Source: Poriferisodalis sp965221945
GTDB taxonomy: Bacteria; Actinomycetota; Acidimicrobiia; Acidimicrobiales; Poriferisodalaceae
Length of the DNA stretch: 64,000 nucleotides
NCBI RefSeq assembly: GCF_965221945.1
Contig: NZ_OZ244925.1
Coordinates: forward strand, 930,001 to 994,000
Direction of reading: 5' to 3'
Below are positions 1 through 11,130 of this stretch, one piece after another (position 1 is the first letter of the stretch; every line of letters starts with the position of its first letter). A program made the translations under genes and the position numbers. The notes beneath the pieces were generated by a model. That model saw only the letters and a list, made by a program, of their open reading frames with translations. It was not told where the DNA came from and made no database searches.

Positions 1-2
1 CT

Positions 3-197
3 GATTACAGAGAATGTGATGATCCCGAAGACACTCGGGCTCTGGAGCAAATGAAGTCCGAGTTCTATGGCTGTGATTTCTCTATAGAGTTCGGTAAGTG
101 CTCTGATATGAGTCTTGGAGAATTCACTGAGTTGAGGAACAGACTCGCTTGTCCTGAAGGCTGGTGGTTAGCCGGAATAGTATGCTGGCGTCAGTAA
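3..197 (+). CDS. C-terminal end of an unrecognised protein (partial)
   Basis: Frame 3 is open from the first base of the window to a TAA, giving about 64 residues of a C-terminus that includes DPEDTRALEQMKSEFYG and ends EGWWLAGIVCWRQ. I do not recognise a family. The segment is acidic, has three scattered Cys in its first two-thirds, and is visibly poorer in GC at third codon positions than the genes that follow, suggesting recent acquisition. A GC-rich inverted repeat about 30 bp after the stop would fit a terminator. The start lies outside the window, so neither function nor full length can be judged. Confidence 0.5.
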   Translation, partial: DYRECDDPEDTRALEQMKSEFYGCDFSIEFGKCSDMSLGEFTELRNRLACPEGWWLAGIVCWRQ

Positions 198-639
198 CTA
201 ACTTCTTCATACAGCTACGCTCCGAACGACCCGCCGCCCTGACTTATACGTAATGAGGGGCAGCGGGTCTGAGCCATTCTAAGCTTCAGAGCAAAACGTT
301 GAGCTGGTTTATAGCAATTCGGCTCTGAGTCGCGGCGACTCGCTGGCGAATTCATATGCGGTTCGGATGTTGGGGGGTGTAGTGAGTTGTCACTGTCACG
401 GTTGTCGCCATCACGTCCCGCCATTCGCGACCTCCCACTGATCGCGTAAGCGAATGACCTGCAGTCATGCGCCATTGTCGGCGTTCGCTAGAGCACTGTC
501 AAACGTTTTGAGACCCGTACTTCGACGCATGAAGCAGCTGAGTTCTGGCAATCTGTTATATCCAGAAATCTCGCCGTGGTTCTCGGAAATTCCCTGAAAT
601 TGGTGCGCGCGAATGGTTGCAATCGCTGGCGTACGAGTG
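198..639. other. Non-coding interval with hairpin
   Basis: About 440 bp between the partial gene and the HNH gene. I see no convincing coding frame. The first half is AT-richer than the window. Apart from the inverted repeat at 228-269 and the promoter-like hexamer at its right edge I find no structure. Confidence 0.5.
228..269. terminator. GC-rich inverted repeat, possible terminator
   Basis: The arm GACCCGCCGCCCT (228-240) pairs with AGGGGCAGCGGGTC (256-269), with one internal mismatch and a loop of about 15 nt. It sits 30 bp after the stop of the partial gene. There is no clear T-tract, so this is a hairpin compatible with termination rather than a canonical intrinsic terminator. Confidence 0.4.
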
Positions 640-645
640 TATGCT
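640..645 (+). promoter_or_regulatory. -10 hexamer of a leaderless promoter (HNH gene)
   Basis: TATGCT is followed after 6 nt by ATG at 652. The same TANNNT-N6-start arrangement recurs at many genes in this window, which is why 652 is preferred over the in-frame ATG at 613. Confidence 0.45.
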
Positions 646-651
646 TTCTTT

Positions 652-2109
652 ATGTTCATCGACCCGTCTGCACGCCGCAATTGCGGCGCAACATCGGCAG
701 CCGGTACGGCCGGTTTTGTCGATGAAACAGACGTCGGGCGGCATGGCGCTTGCTCTTCTCGTGAGGTTGACGCCCGGCACGACAGCGCGGCCGATGCCGA
801 ATTCGGCGGGCTCAGCCATCAGGATCCGGACGTTCAGCCATTGCAGCGTCAAGCTGCGGCTGTCGATGTCGAACTCGGTGAACTGAGTTATCGGGACCTG
901 AAGGACCGGGTGATGACGTTGGCCGGTGAGCGTGCTCGTGTCGAGGGGGAGTATCTGGCTGCTTTGGGCGAGATGACGTCGCGAGTCGGCGCTCAGGCGG
1001 CGGCGCATCAGCTGCGGGAACTGACCCGCATGAACTCAGCCCAGGCACGGTCGGAGTCCCGGCTGGCCGAGAGCCTCGTCTCCCACGAGATGACCGCCAC
1101 GCTCGATGCGCTCAAGTCCGGAGAGATCCTGGCGTCTCATGCGAAGGTGATCGCCCGCGAGGCACCCAAGAAGCATCGTCGCAGCGAAGAAGATTTCTTG
1201 GAGTTGTGCCGGGCGTATCCCTCTGACACGGTGGCGCGTCACCCGTTCGCCTATGTGAGCCAGCAGGTGTACGCCGACATTGAGGCAGAGGCCGCCGCGA
1301 AGGGGCTCGGCCCGATCGACGCGGAGCTTGAGTTGCAACGCGCAGAGCGGTCGGGGTCGATGCGGCAGGGCAGCGACGGTATGTGGCATCTGTTTGCCAC
1401 GTTCGACTTCATGACCGGCCGCCACCTCAACAGCGCGATCCAAGCGGCCGTGCGATCGGCGCGCCGCCGCGCCCAGGACAACAGCAACAATGGCGGCAGC
1501 GGCAGCAATGGCGGCAGCGGAGGCCGTGTGGGCATCGATGTCGACGGCAACGTGAGCGGTGATGTCGAGCCCACGCAGACGCAGCTCACTGCCGATGCGA
1601 TCAGCGACCTCATCGCCGGCACATCCACAGCGCGGCGGGCGACCACCAGCCTGATGATCATCGCGGACTACGACGTCGTGAACGACCGGCTCGTCAACCC
1701 TCGTCTCGACGACGGCACGCCGCTATCAGCGCAGATGCTCGCCGAGTACGCCATCGACGCCAAGGTGCTGCCCGCGGTGTTCAAGGCCGACTGGTCCGAC
1801 CTGGCCCTGGGGCGTACCCGCAACGCCAGCGATGCTCAGCGGCTCATCCTCGCCGCACGCGACGGGGGCTGCATCGGCTGCGAGCTCACCTCTGAGCACA
1901 CCCAAGCCCACCACATCGACTATTTCGAGAACGGCGGTCTCACCGAAGTTCCGAACTTGGCATCGATGTGCTGGGACTGCCACACAGACCTCCACCGGCA
2001 CAACCGGAAAATCCAAACCCCATCCGACGGCCACCCCCGCCTGCTGCCACCCGCTCCAAACAGCAACGGGCCGCCCGCCCGGGAACCAGCCACCGCCCGC
2101 AGCCCATAG
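652..2109 (+). CDS. DUF222 and HNH endonuclease domain protein
   Basis: Protein of about 485 aa. A helical DUF222-type region precedes a Gly/Ser/Asn-rich linker (about residues 280-295) and a C-terminal HNH nuclease module. The HNH module shows Cys-x2-Cys (GCIGCELT), the AHHIDYFENGG core and a second Cys-x2-Cys-x4-H (CWDCHTDLH), so both the catalytic His pair and the structural zinc site look intact. Such proteins are abundant in actinobacteria, often in many copies, and are generally linked to mobile DNA; their substrates are mostly unknown. The protein ends in a Pro-rich tail. It converges on the dehydrogenase at 2172. Family confident, biological role not. Confidence 0.8.
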   Translation: MFIDPSARRNCGATSAAGTAGFVDETDVGRHGACSSREVDARHDSAADAEFGGLSHQDPDVQPLQRQAAAVDVELGELSYRDLKDRVMTLAGERARVEGEYLAALGEMTSRVGAQAAAHQLRELTRMNSAQARSESRLAESLVSHEMTATLDALKSGEILASHAKVIAREAPKKHRRSEEDFLELCRAYPSDTVARHPFAYVSQQVYADIEAEAAAKGLGPIDAELELQRAERSGSMRQGSDGMWHLFATFDFMTGRHLNSAIQAAVRSARRRAQDNSNNGGSGSNGGSGGRVGIDVDGNVSGDVEPTQTQLTADAISDLIAGTSTARRATTSLMIIADYDVVNDRLVNPRLDDGTPLSAQMLAEYAIDAKVLPAVFKADWSDLALGRTRNASDAQRLILAARDGGCIGCELTSEHTQAHHIDYFENGGLTEVPNLASMCWDCHTDLHRHNRKIQTPSDGHPRLLPPAPNSNGPPAREPATARSP

Positions 2110-2171
2110 CCCCACCCCCGGGCTGGCCACTGCACGCCTCCGACCTCCACAACGGGTGACAGCAGGACGGG

Positions 2172-3263
2172 CTACAAGACAACAACAGAGCGCAGGACCT
2201 CGCCGCGCTCCATTTTCTCGAAGGCCTCCTCGACACCCTCGATGCCGATCGTCTCGCTGACGAACCGATCGAGCGGCAGCCGATCTTGCAGGTGCAGGTC
2301 GATGAGCATCGGGAAGTCTCGGCTCGGCAGGCAGTCGCCGTACCACGAGCTTTTCAGCTGGCCTCCCCGGCCGAAGACCTCGATCATCGGCAGTTCGATC
2401 TTCATGGTGGGATTCGGCACACCGACCAGCACGACGGTCCCCGCCAGGTCGCGGGCATAGAAGGCCTGCTCATAGGTCTGCGGCAGTCCGATTGCCTCGA
2501 TGGCAACATCCACGCCGTTGCCGTCGGTCAGCTCGCGGATCGCTTCGACGACTTCGTCGTTGCTCATGCCCGAAGAGTTGATGGTGTGGGTGGCGCCGAA
2601 CTCGCTGGCCCATTCCAGCTTGCGGTCGTCGATGTCGATGCCGATGATCGTGTGCGCTCCGGCGAGCCGTGCACCGCAGATGGCTGCGTCGCCGACGCCG
2701 CCGCAGCCGAAGACGGCCACGCTGTCGCCGCGACCGACGCCGCCGGTGTTCATCGCTGCGCCCAAGCCGGCCATCACCCCGCAGCCGATCAGGCCGGCCA
2801 CCTCGGGCGGGGCGGCAGGGTTCACCTTGGTGGCCTGTCCTGCTGCCACCAGGGTCTTCTCAGCGAATGCTCCAATGCCCAGCGCCGGCGAGAGTTCGAC
2901 GCCGTCGAGCGTCATCTTCTGCGATGCGTTGTGCGTTGCGAAGCAGTACCAGGGGCGGCCCCGTTCGCACGACCGGCAATTGCCGCAGACCGCTCGCCAA
3001 TTGAGGACCACGAAATCGCCGACGGCGACGTTGGTGACACCGTCACCCACCTCCGAGATGACGCCTGCCGCCTCGTGCCCGAGCAGGAACGGGAACTCGT
3101 CATTGATGGCGCCCTCGCGGTAGTGCAGGTCTGTGTGGCACACACCGCACGCCTGCACGTCGACGATCACTTCGCCAGGTCCGGGGTCGGGAACCGTGAT
3201 GGTCTCGACACTGACCGGCTCGCCTACAGCCTTCGCCACGACTCCTCGTACTTCGTATGACAT
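2172..3263 (-). CDS. S-(hydroxymethyl)mycothiol dehydrogenase
   Basis: A 363 aa zinc- and NAD-dependent medium-chain dehydrogenase that by family oxidises the mycothiol adduct of formaldehyde. N-terminal catalytic zinc motif GVCHTDLHYREG and GHEAAG; four-Cys structural zinc lobe (CGNCRSCERGRPWYC); Rossmann motif FGCGGVGDAAI followed by the acidic IGIDIDDRK that selects NAD. The segment NASQKMTLDG is typical of the mycothiol-specific branch. The ATG at 3263 begins MSYEVRG and is preceded by a GGGGGCGG stretch; an upstream in-frame extension has no family similarity. It is divergent from uvrA. Mycothiol is confined to actinobacteria, so this gene is a taxonomic pointer. The trivial symbol varies between genomes and is left blank. 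Confidence 0.88.
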   Translation of the reverse strand: MSYEVRGVVAKAVGEPVSVETITVPDPGPGEVIVDVQACGVCHTDLHYREGAINDEFPFLLGHEAAGVISEVGDGVTNVAVGDFVVLNWRAVCGNCRSCERGRPWYCFATHNASQKMTLDGVELSPALGIGAFAEKTLVAAGQATKVNPAAPPEVAGLIGCGVMAGLGAAMNTGGVGRGDSVAVFGCGGVGDAAICGARLAGAHTIIGIDIDDRKLEWASEFGATHTINSSGMSNDEVVEAIRELTDGNGVDVAIEAIGLPQTYEQAFYARDLAGTVVLVGVPNPTMKIELPMIEVFGRGGQLKSSWYGDCLPSRDFPMLIDLHLQDRLPLDRFVSETIGIEGVEEAFEKMERGEVLRSVVVL

Positions 3264-3282
3264 GACCGCCCCCAGTTCGTTC

Positions 3283-3308
3283 TCGGATGGTTGTCTCGGA
3301 TGGTTGTC
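3283..3308. repeat. Two tandem copies of a 13 bp word
   Basis: TCGGATGGTTGTC occurs twice back to back, immediately upstream of the mycothiol-dependent dehydrogenase. It may be a slippage duplication or a pair of regulator half-sites; nothing else distinguishes these. Confidence 0.5.
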
Positions 3309-3473
3309 CCGGGTGATTGGTGTCAGGTCTCCGGCGGCGCCTCGTGGCCGCCAGCACCCTGCGTGCGTTCGCGATCGCGACCCTAGTTCTGCCGATTGAG
3401 GCAACGTTCAAGGCGTGTGCGTGGCGTCCGACGAACTTATGTTTGTGTCCGGGGAGACAACAGGGGGCACGGG

Positions 3474-3479
3474 TAGGAT
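3474..3479 (+). promoter_or_regulatory. -10 hexamer of a leaderless promoter (uvrA)
   Basis: TAGGAT lies 8 nt before the ATG of uvrA and there is no Shine-Dalgarno between them, so the transcript probably starts at or next to the start codon. Confidence 0.45.
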
Positions 3480-3487
3480 CGCCCTGC

Positions 3488-6340
<2,853 letters not shown>

Positions 6341-6383
6341 ACTGTCCGGTTGAACGAGCGCGCTTGAGCGAAGGAGCGATCAG

Positions 6384-6962
6384 ATGAGACTGCCCGAGAT
6401 CACCCCCGAGGAGCTGACCGGCGGCGGGCGCGAGGTGTACGACGCATTGCGCAGCGGACCGCGCAGCGCGGCAACGGCCAATCTGGCAGTCAAGAGCATC
6501 GTGGGTCCCTACGGCGTCTGGGTCCGGGCACCCGCCATCGGGGGACCGACCCAGGCACTGGGTGCCGCGGTCCGGTTCGCGGGCGATCTCCCCGAGCCGG
6601 TCAAGGAAGCAGCGATCTGCACGGTTGGGGCGCACTACCGGTCGAAGTTCGAGTTTGCTGCGCACGAGCGCCTGGCTCAGATGGCGGGCATCGAACAGCG
6701 TCACCTCGACGCGCTCCGGGACGGCCTGCCGGCGGAGTTCACGGGCGAGGAAGCCATTGCGTACCGGGTCGCCGCCGAGTTGCTCGAATCCCACGGCATG
6801 AGCGACGAGACCTACGCCGACGCGGTCGCTGAGTTCGGTACGGAAGGCGTCATCGAGCTCGTCACCACGGTGGGCTACTACTGCTTGATCTCGCTGACGC
6901 TGAATGCGTTCGAGATCCCGCTGCCGCCCGATTGGGAGGATCCCTTCCCGGACGGAACCTGA
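6384..6962 (+). CDS. Carboxymuconolactone decarboxylase-like protein
   Basis: A 192 aa all-helical protein of the AhpD/CMD superfamily. The core helix pair reads VKEAAICTVGAHYRSKFEFAAHERLAQ, keeping the Glu and His positions typical of the CMD fold but lacking the CxxC of AhpD peroxidases, so a thiol peroxidase role is unlikely. The C-terminal LVTTVGYYCLISLTLNAFEIPLP is characteristic of the 180-190 aa subgroup common in actinobacteria and proteobacteria. A Shine-Dalgarno (AAGGAG) sits 7 nt before the ATG. It follows uvrA in the same direction and converges on the histidine kinase. Substrate unknown. Confidence 0.8.
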   Translation: MRLPEITPEELTGGGREVYDALRSGPRSAATANLAVKSIVGPYGVWVRAPAIGGPTQALGAAVRFAGDLPEPVKEAAICTVGAHYRSKFEFAAHERLAQMAGIEQRHLDALRDGLPAEFTGEEAIAYRVAAELLESHGMSDETYADAVAEFGTEGVIELVTTVGYYCLISLTLNAFEIPLPPDWEDPFPDGT

Positions 6963-6971
6963 CCTACCGGC

Positions 6972-9311
6972 TCAGGTTGCTGCGGTCGCCTCGTTGGCCT
7001 CGGGCGAGGCGGCGGGCACAAGTGGCAGCTCCACGGTGAATTCGGTGTACTCGTTGGGCTCGCTGTCCACCGTGATTTGACCGCCGTGACCTCGCACGAT
7101 GTCGTTTGACATCGCCAAGCCCAGCCCAGTGCCCTCGTTGGTGGGTTTGGTCGTGAAGAACGGCTCGAAGATCCGCTGGGCGACATCGGGCGGGATGCCG
7201 GTGCCGTTGTCGCGCACCTTGATCACCGCCGACTCGTCGGTTCGTTGGGTGCTCAGCCAGATGGTCGGGAAATAGGGCGTGTCGTCGCCGTCGCCGAGCG
7301 CGATCATCTTGCCCGGCTCGCCGCCGAGCTCCCGCCAGCGCTGGTTGGCCGCATAGCCGGCATTGGTGACCAAGTTGAGGAACACCCGGCCCATGTCCTG
7401 CGGTATGACCTGCAGCTCGCCGACGTCAGGGTCGAAGTCCCGCTCGATGGTCACGTTGAAGTCGGCATCCTGCGCTCGTGCGCTGTGGTAGGAGAGCATG
7501 GCGTGCTCGTCGAGCAGCGCGTTGATCTCCACAGGGCGAGACTCGCCGCCGCCCCGACCCATCATCAGCATGCTTTCCACAATGCGATTGGCTCGGTCGC
7601 CGTGGCCGCGGATGCGAGTCAGGTTCTGCTTGAGGTCGCCGGTGATCTCGGCGACGTAGTCGGCTTGGTCGTCGGGCGGTTCGGGGTCTGCAATTGCCTC
7701 GAGCAGTTCCTCGAGGAGCTCGTCTGACGACTCGGCGAAGTTCTTCACAAAGTTCAGCGGATTCCGGATCTCGTGGGCGACGCCAGCCGTCACCTCGCCG
7801 AGAGCCGCGAGCTTCTCGTTCGCCACGATCTGGTCTTGCGCACGGTCCAGGTCGGCGAGTGTCTGGGACAGCTGCTCGTTGCGCTCGCTGAGCTGGTTGG
7901 CGAGCTCTTCCACGAGGTTGAGCCGCTGCACCTCGAGTGCCGCCTTGCGGAACTGCTCGAGCGCGTCGGCCATATCGGCCACTTCGTCCCTGCCCCTCGT
8001 GTCGACGGGGGTCTCGAGGTCGCCGCCCGCCAGGGCCCGCATGCGGTTGGACAGCTGGCCGACGCGTCGCAGGATCCGCTTGCCGACGAACAGCCAGCTG
8101 ATTGCCAGCGCGCCGATGATGCCGACGACGCTGATGACGACCAGCAGCAGGCGCCCCGTGCTGACGGCTTGAGCCGAGGCTTCGGTGGCCGAATCCACAT
8201 CGGTTTCCACGGCGCCGACGAGCGATTCGATCTCGCCGACCAGCGCCACTCCCAGGTCCTGGTTCTCGGCGAGCAGCAAGCGCTGAGACTCTTCGATCTG
8301 CAGGCGTCGCTGCATGACGTCGAAGACGCTCCCCTCATCGAGTCCCAGTGCGAACAGGACGTCGACGGCAGGTCTCAGGTCTTCGCTTGCTGCGTCGTCG
8401 AGCGTGGCGACGCTGATCTCGATGCGATCCCTCGCCGATTCGAAGCTCTCGCGCAGGGGCTCGATCAATGCCGACTCCGACGCGCTGAATGCGTTGGCCA
8501 GCAGCTCCGCGGTCCGCGTCACGTCGCCGCCCAAAGCCGACCAGTGGCGGTACAGCCGCACTTGTTCGTCGGATCGGTGGACGATTTCGGGCACCGGCAG
8601 CGTCTCGAGATCGCGCTGGCCCGCAACGAGGTAGAAGAGCTGGTCGTCGAGCGCCGGCACGATTTGGGATTCGAGTTCACTCACCGCCGCGTCCACCTTG
8701 GCCCTGAGCTCGTCGGCCTGATCCCCGAGTGCGAAATACTCCGGCATCTCGGTCTCGATGGCGGAAATGTTCGAGTTGAGCTGAGCGGCGTACCCGCGCA
8801 TCTCGCCGAGCCACACCGAACCGGTGCCGCGGTTCCACAGCAACTCCAGCTGCGACTCGAATTCCGATCGCGCAGCTGCGATGCCTGCCACGACCATGTC
8901 GAAGTCCTCCGGGGTGGAGGACACGAGCCCGGGCCCGCCGGCCACCAGTCGGTTGCTGGACTCGGCGACGCCGAACGCAGCGCTCAGCTCGGGGATGGCG
9001 CCCTCGTTGACCTCCCTTTCTGCCTCGCCGACACGGGTGAAGGAGATCCAGGCGACGAGGCTGGCTGCCAGCGTCAGGAGCAACGGGGCGGCGATGCCCG
9101 CATACATCTGGGTCGAGATCCGGTGATGAATCGAGGGCTTGCGGTAGTCGTGCACGCCGTTGGGGCTGGGCGCTCCCGAGCCGGAAGCGGTGGGAGCTTG
9201 CGCACCCTCGGCGTTCTCGCCGGCCGATCCGTCGCTCTCGGCAGCCGGATCGGGCTCGACGATGTCGCCGTTGCCTGTCGGTGTCTCGTCGGTGGTCGCT
9301 GCGTCGGTCAT
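6972..9311 (-). CDS. Membrane sensor histidine kinase with large extracytoplasmic domain
   Basis: A 779 aa kinase. A disordered acidic N-terminus (1-60) precedes TM1 (about 70-92), a helical extracytoplasmic domain of some 290 residues, TM2 (about 388-410), HAMP (410-460), a coiled coil (460-505), and the kinase core. The H-box carries His514 in GVAHEIRNPL. N-box NLVTNAGYA (about 646), G1 VRDNGTGI (about 700), F-box FEPFFTT and G2 GTGLGLA (about 728) all look functional. The start codon overlaps by 4 bp the stop of the substrate-binding lipoprotein gene, so the lipoprotein is the likely ligand-sensing partner. An all-helical periplasmic domain paired with a binding protein recalls TorS-TorT; that comparison is inference. 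The downstream response is probably the partner-switch proteins of the same operon. Confidence 0.9.
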   Translation of the reverse strand: MTDAATTDETPTGNGDIVEPDPAAESDGSAGENAEGAQAPTASGSGAPSPNGVHDYRKPSIHHRISTQMYAGIAAPLLLTLAASLVAWISFTRVGEAEREVNEGAIPELSAAFGVAESSNRLVAGGPGLVSSTPEDFDMVVAGIAAARSEFESQLELLWNRGTGSVWLGEMRGYAAQLNSNISAIETEMPEYFALGDQADELRAKVDAAVSELESQIVPALDDQLFYLVAGQRDLETLPVPEIVHRSDEQVRLYRHWSALGGDVTRTAELLANAFSASESALIEPLRESFESARDRIEISVATLDDAASEDLRPAVDVLFALGLDEGSVFDVMQRRLQIEESQRLLLAENQDLGVALVGEIESLVGAVETDVDSATEASAQAVSTGRLLLVVISVVGIIGALAISWLFVGKRILRRVGQLSNRMRALAGGDLETPVDTRGRDEVADMADALEQFRKAALEVQRLNLVEELANQLSERNEQLSQTLADLDRAQDQIVANEKLAALGEVTAGVAHEIRNPLNFVKNFAESSDELLEELLEAIADPEPPDDQADYVAEITGDLKQNLTRIRGHGDRANRIVESMLMMGRGGGESRPVEINALLDEHAMLSYHSARAQDADFNVTIERDFDPDVGELQVIPQDMGRVFLNLVTNAGYAANQRWRELGGEPGKMIALGDGDDTPYFPTIWLSTQRTDESAVIKVRDNGTGIPPDVAQRIFEPFFTTKPTNEGTGLGLAMSNDIVRGHGGQITVDSEPNEYTEFTVELPLVPAASPEANEATAAT

Positions 9312-10624
9312 TGATCTGTGCTCGTCAGCGTGTCGAGGGAGCGGTAGGCGCCATCGGGGCCGATCTGGGTAACGAAGACAGCATCGGAGCCCTGGTTGTC
9401 CTCGAGGATGCTCTCGCCGTCGCCGAAGTTCATCGTGAAGCCGTCGATGTCAAGTTCGTCAGCCCCCAAGATGGCGTTCAGGAAGCAGTCTCGCGTCACC
9501 GAGTTGCCGCATTGCTCCAAGCCTGCGATCGCGAGCCTGCCTGCGATGTAGCCCTCGAGCGAGACGAAGCCTGGTTCCGCCCCGGGATCGACCTCGCGCA
9601 AGGCGGCCTGATAGGCGGCCACCATCGGTGTGGAGTCATCGAACGGGAACGGCACCACCTGGGTGACCAGCACGCCCTCGCCTTCGGCGCCCAGTTGGTT
9701 TGCGAGCGCGTTTGCACCGACGAACGACAGCGTGATGAAGACGGGGTCAAAGTCTGTATTGCGTGCCCACGAAATGAGCGTGCCCACCGGCTCGTATGCG
9801 CCGACCATGATGACGGCCTCGGGGCTGCCTGACCTCAAGTCCAGCAGAGCCGACTTGATGGCCATGGTGTTTCTGGGGTAGAAGCCGATCGCTACGGGCT
9901 CCATGTCACGCCGGTCCAAGGCGGCGAGCGCGCCGAAGTAACCAGCCCGACCGAACGAGTCGTCCTGGAAGAGCACGGCGATGCGTTCGATGCCCAGATC
10001 CACCGTCAGCCGCTCCACCATCTCCTCGGTCTCCTGGGCGTAGGAGGCACGGAGGTTGATGATGTTCGTCCAGTCGTCGTTCCGCAGGAATCCGGCCCCA
10101 GTGAACGGCGCCACATACGGCACATCGGCCCCAGCAGCCACAGGGGTTGCTGAACGGGACGTCGGCGTCCCTACGGCGCCGATCAGGGCGAACACTCCCT
10201 CGCGTTCGATGAGCTCGCGTGTGTTGGCGACGGCTGCTTCGGGCTCGTAGGCGTCGTCGAGTGACACGAGTTCGAGGAGGCGCCCGTTCACGCCGCCAGC
10301 CCGGTTGACCTCGTTGAACGCCGCCAGAATCCCGAGTTCCATTCCACGGCCAAGTGCTTGGGCAGGTCCGCTCAGCGCGGCCGATTGGCCGAACACCACC
10401 CGATCGTCGTACACACCGGTCTCGATGTTCAGCGTCTCCGGAACGGTTGGGCGAGCCAGCGTCGCAGTCACGTCGCCGGAACCCCCGCCGTCATCTGGGG
10501 CGCCTGGTTCCGATCCATTGCATGCGCCCAGCAGCGCGGCGGCGAAGATTGCAAGGACCGCAGCCGAGGCGCCGGCACGCCGCTGCGATGACAGGAGCAG
10601 GCGCGGCGGCGCTCTGTCAGGCAC
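9308..10624 (-). CDS. Periplasmic-binding lipoprotein, LivK-like
   Basis: A 438 aa type-1 periplasmic-binding protein. The N-terminal signal ends in the lipobox LLGAC with Cys35, so it should be anchored outside the membrane. The mature part shows the branched-chain amino-acid/amide receptor pattern (VVFGQSAALSGPAQALGRGME, VSLDDAYEPEAAVANTRELI, PYVAPFTGAGFLR). No ABC permease or ATPase is nearby; instead it lies between an RsbW-like gene (8 bp overlap upstream) and a histidine kinase (4 bp overlap downstream). It therefore probably serves signalling rather than uptake. GTG start at 10624. The ligand cannot be named. Confidence 0.88.
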   Translation of the reverse strand: MPDRAPPRLLLSSQRRAGASAAVLAIFAAALLGACNGSEPGAPDDGGGSGDVTATLARPTVPETLNIETGVYDDRVVFGQSAALSGPAQALGRGMELGILAAFNEVNRAGGVNGRLLELVSLDDAYEPEAAVANTRELIEREGVFALIGAVGTPTSRSATPVAAGADVPYVAPFTGAGFLRNDDWTNIINLRASYAQETEEMVERLTVDLGIERIAVLFQDDSFGRAGYFGALAALDRRDMEPVAIGFYPRNTMAIKSALLDLRSGSPEAVIMVGAYEPVGTLISWARNTDFDPVFITLSFVGANALANQLGAEGEGVLVTQVVPFPFDDSTPMVAAYQAALREVDPGAEPGFVSLEGYIAGRLAIAGLEQCGNSVTRDCFLNAILGADELDIDGFTMNFGDGESILEDNQGSDAVFVTQIGPDGAYRSLDTLTSTDQ

Positions 10625-11045
10625 CAGCCCGGGCGACCAGCGTCAGGTGGTTCTTGCCATCGGCATTCTTGTACGCGAGATCTTCTGCCATGGTGCGAAC
10701 CAGGTGCAGGCCCAGCCCGCCGATCGACCGCTCCTGCAGGGGCAACTCGGTATCCGGTGATGGCTCGTCGGTCAACGGATCGAACGCCGCGCCGTCGTCG
10801 ACGATGGTGATTGTGACCGATTTCACGCCACTCTCCAATGTGATCTCGATATCGCTGAGCCCGCTGGTGCGCCCGTGCGTGAGCGTGTTCAGGATGAGTT
10901 CCTCGAGGATGAGATTCGACCTCAAGACGAGATCCGGCGCCCAATCGTCCAGCTCGGCCATTTCCTCCACGAACGCGACGATTCGTGGAAGCGCCTCGGC
11001 CGCCGCAGCGCCCGGCACGGGGGTGATGTTCAACGAACGTCGCAT
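10617..11045 (-). CDS. RsbW-like anti-sigma serine kinase / ATP-binding protein
   Basis: A 142 aa single-domain GHKL ATPase of the partner-switch type. N-box EELILNTLTHG (about 48-58), G1 VDDGAAFDP and G2 GGLGLHLV are present. Such proteins sequester a sigma factor or another target and phosphorylate a STAS antagonist. The ATG at 11045 follows GGAG with 8 nt spacing, which decides the start; an upstream open extension looks random. Its neighbours are the receiver-PP2C phosphatase upstream and the lipoprotein downstream. No sigma factor gene is in the window, so the target is unknown. Confidence 0.85.
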   Translation of the reverse strand: MRRSLNITPVPGAAAAEALPRIVAFVEEMAELDDWAPDLVLRSNLILEELILNTLTHGRTSGLSDIEITLESGVKSVTITIVDDGAAFDPLTDEPSPDTELPLQERSIGGLGLHLVRTMAEDLAYKNADGKNHLTLVARAGA

Positions 11046-11130
11046 GAGTAATGCTCCGTGGTGGCGGCTCCCCGGCGCGGGGCGCCTCGGGGCATGACAG
11101 TCGAATCTTCGGTCGTTTGGTTCGCGTGCT

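Noticed and set aside
7773..9314. Plus-strand open frame of over 500 codons opposite the histidine kinase
   Set aside because: Rich in Arg/Gly/His antisense composition with no domain pattern, while the minus frame has every kinase motif.
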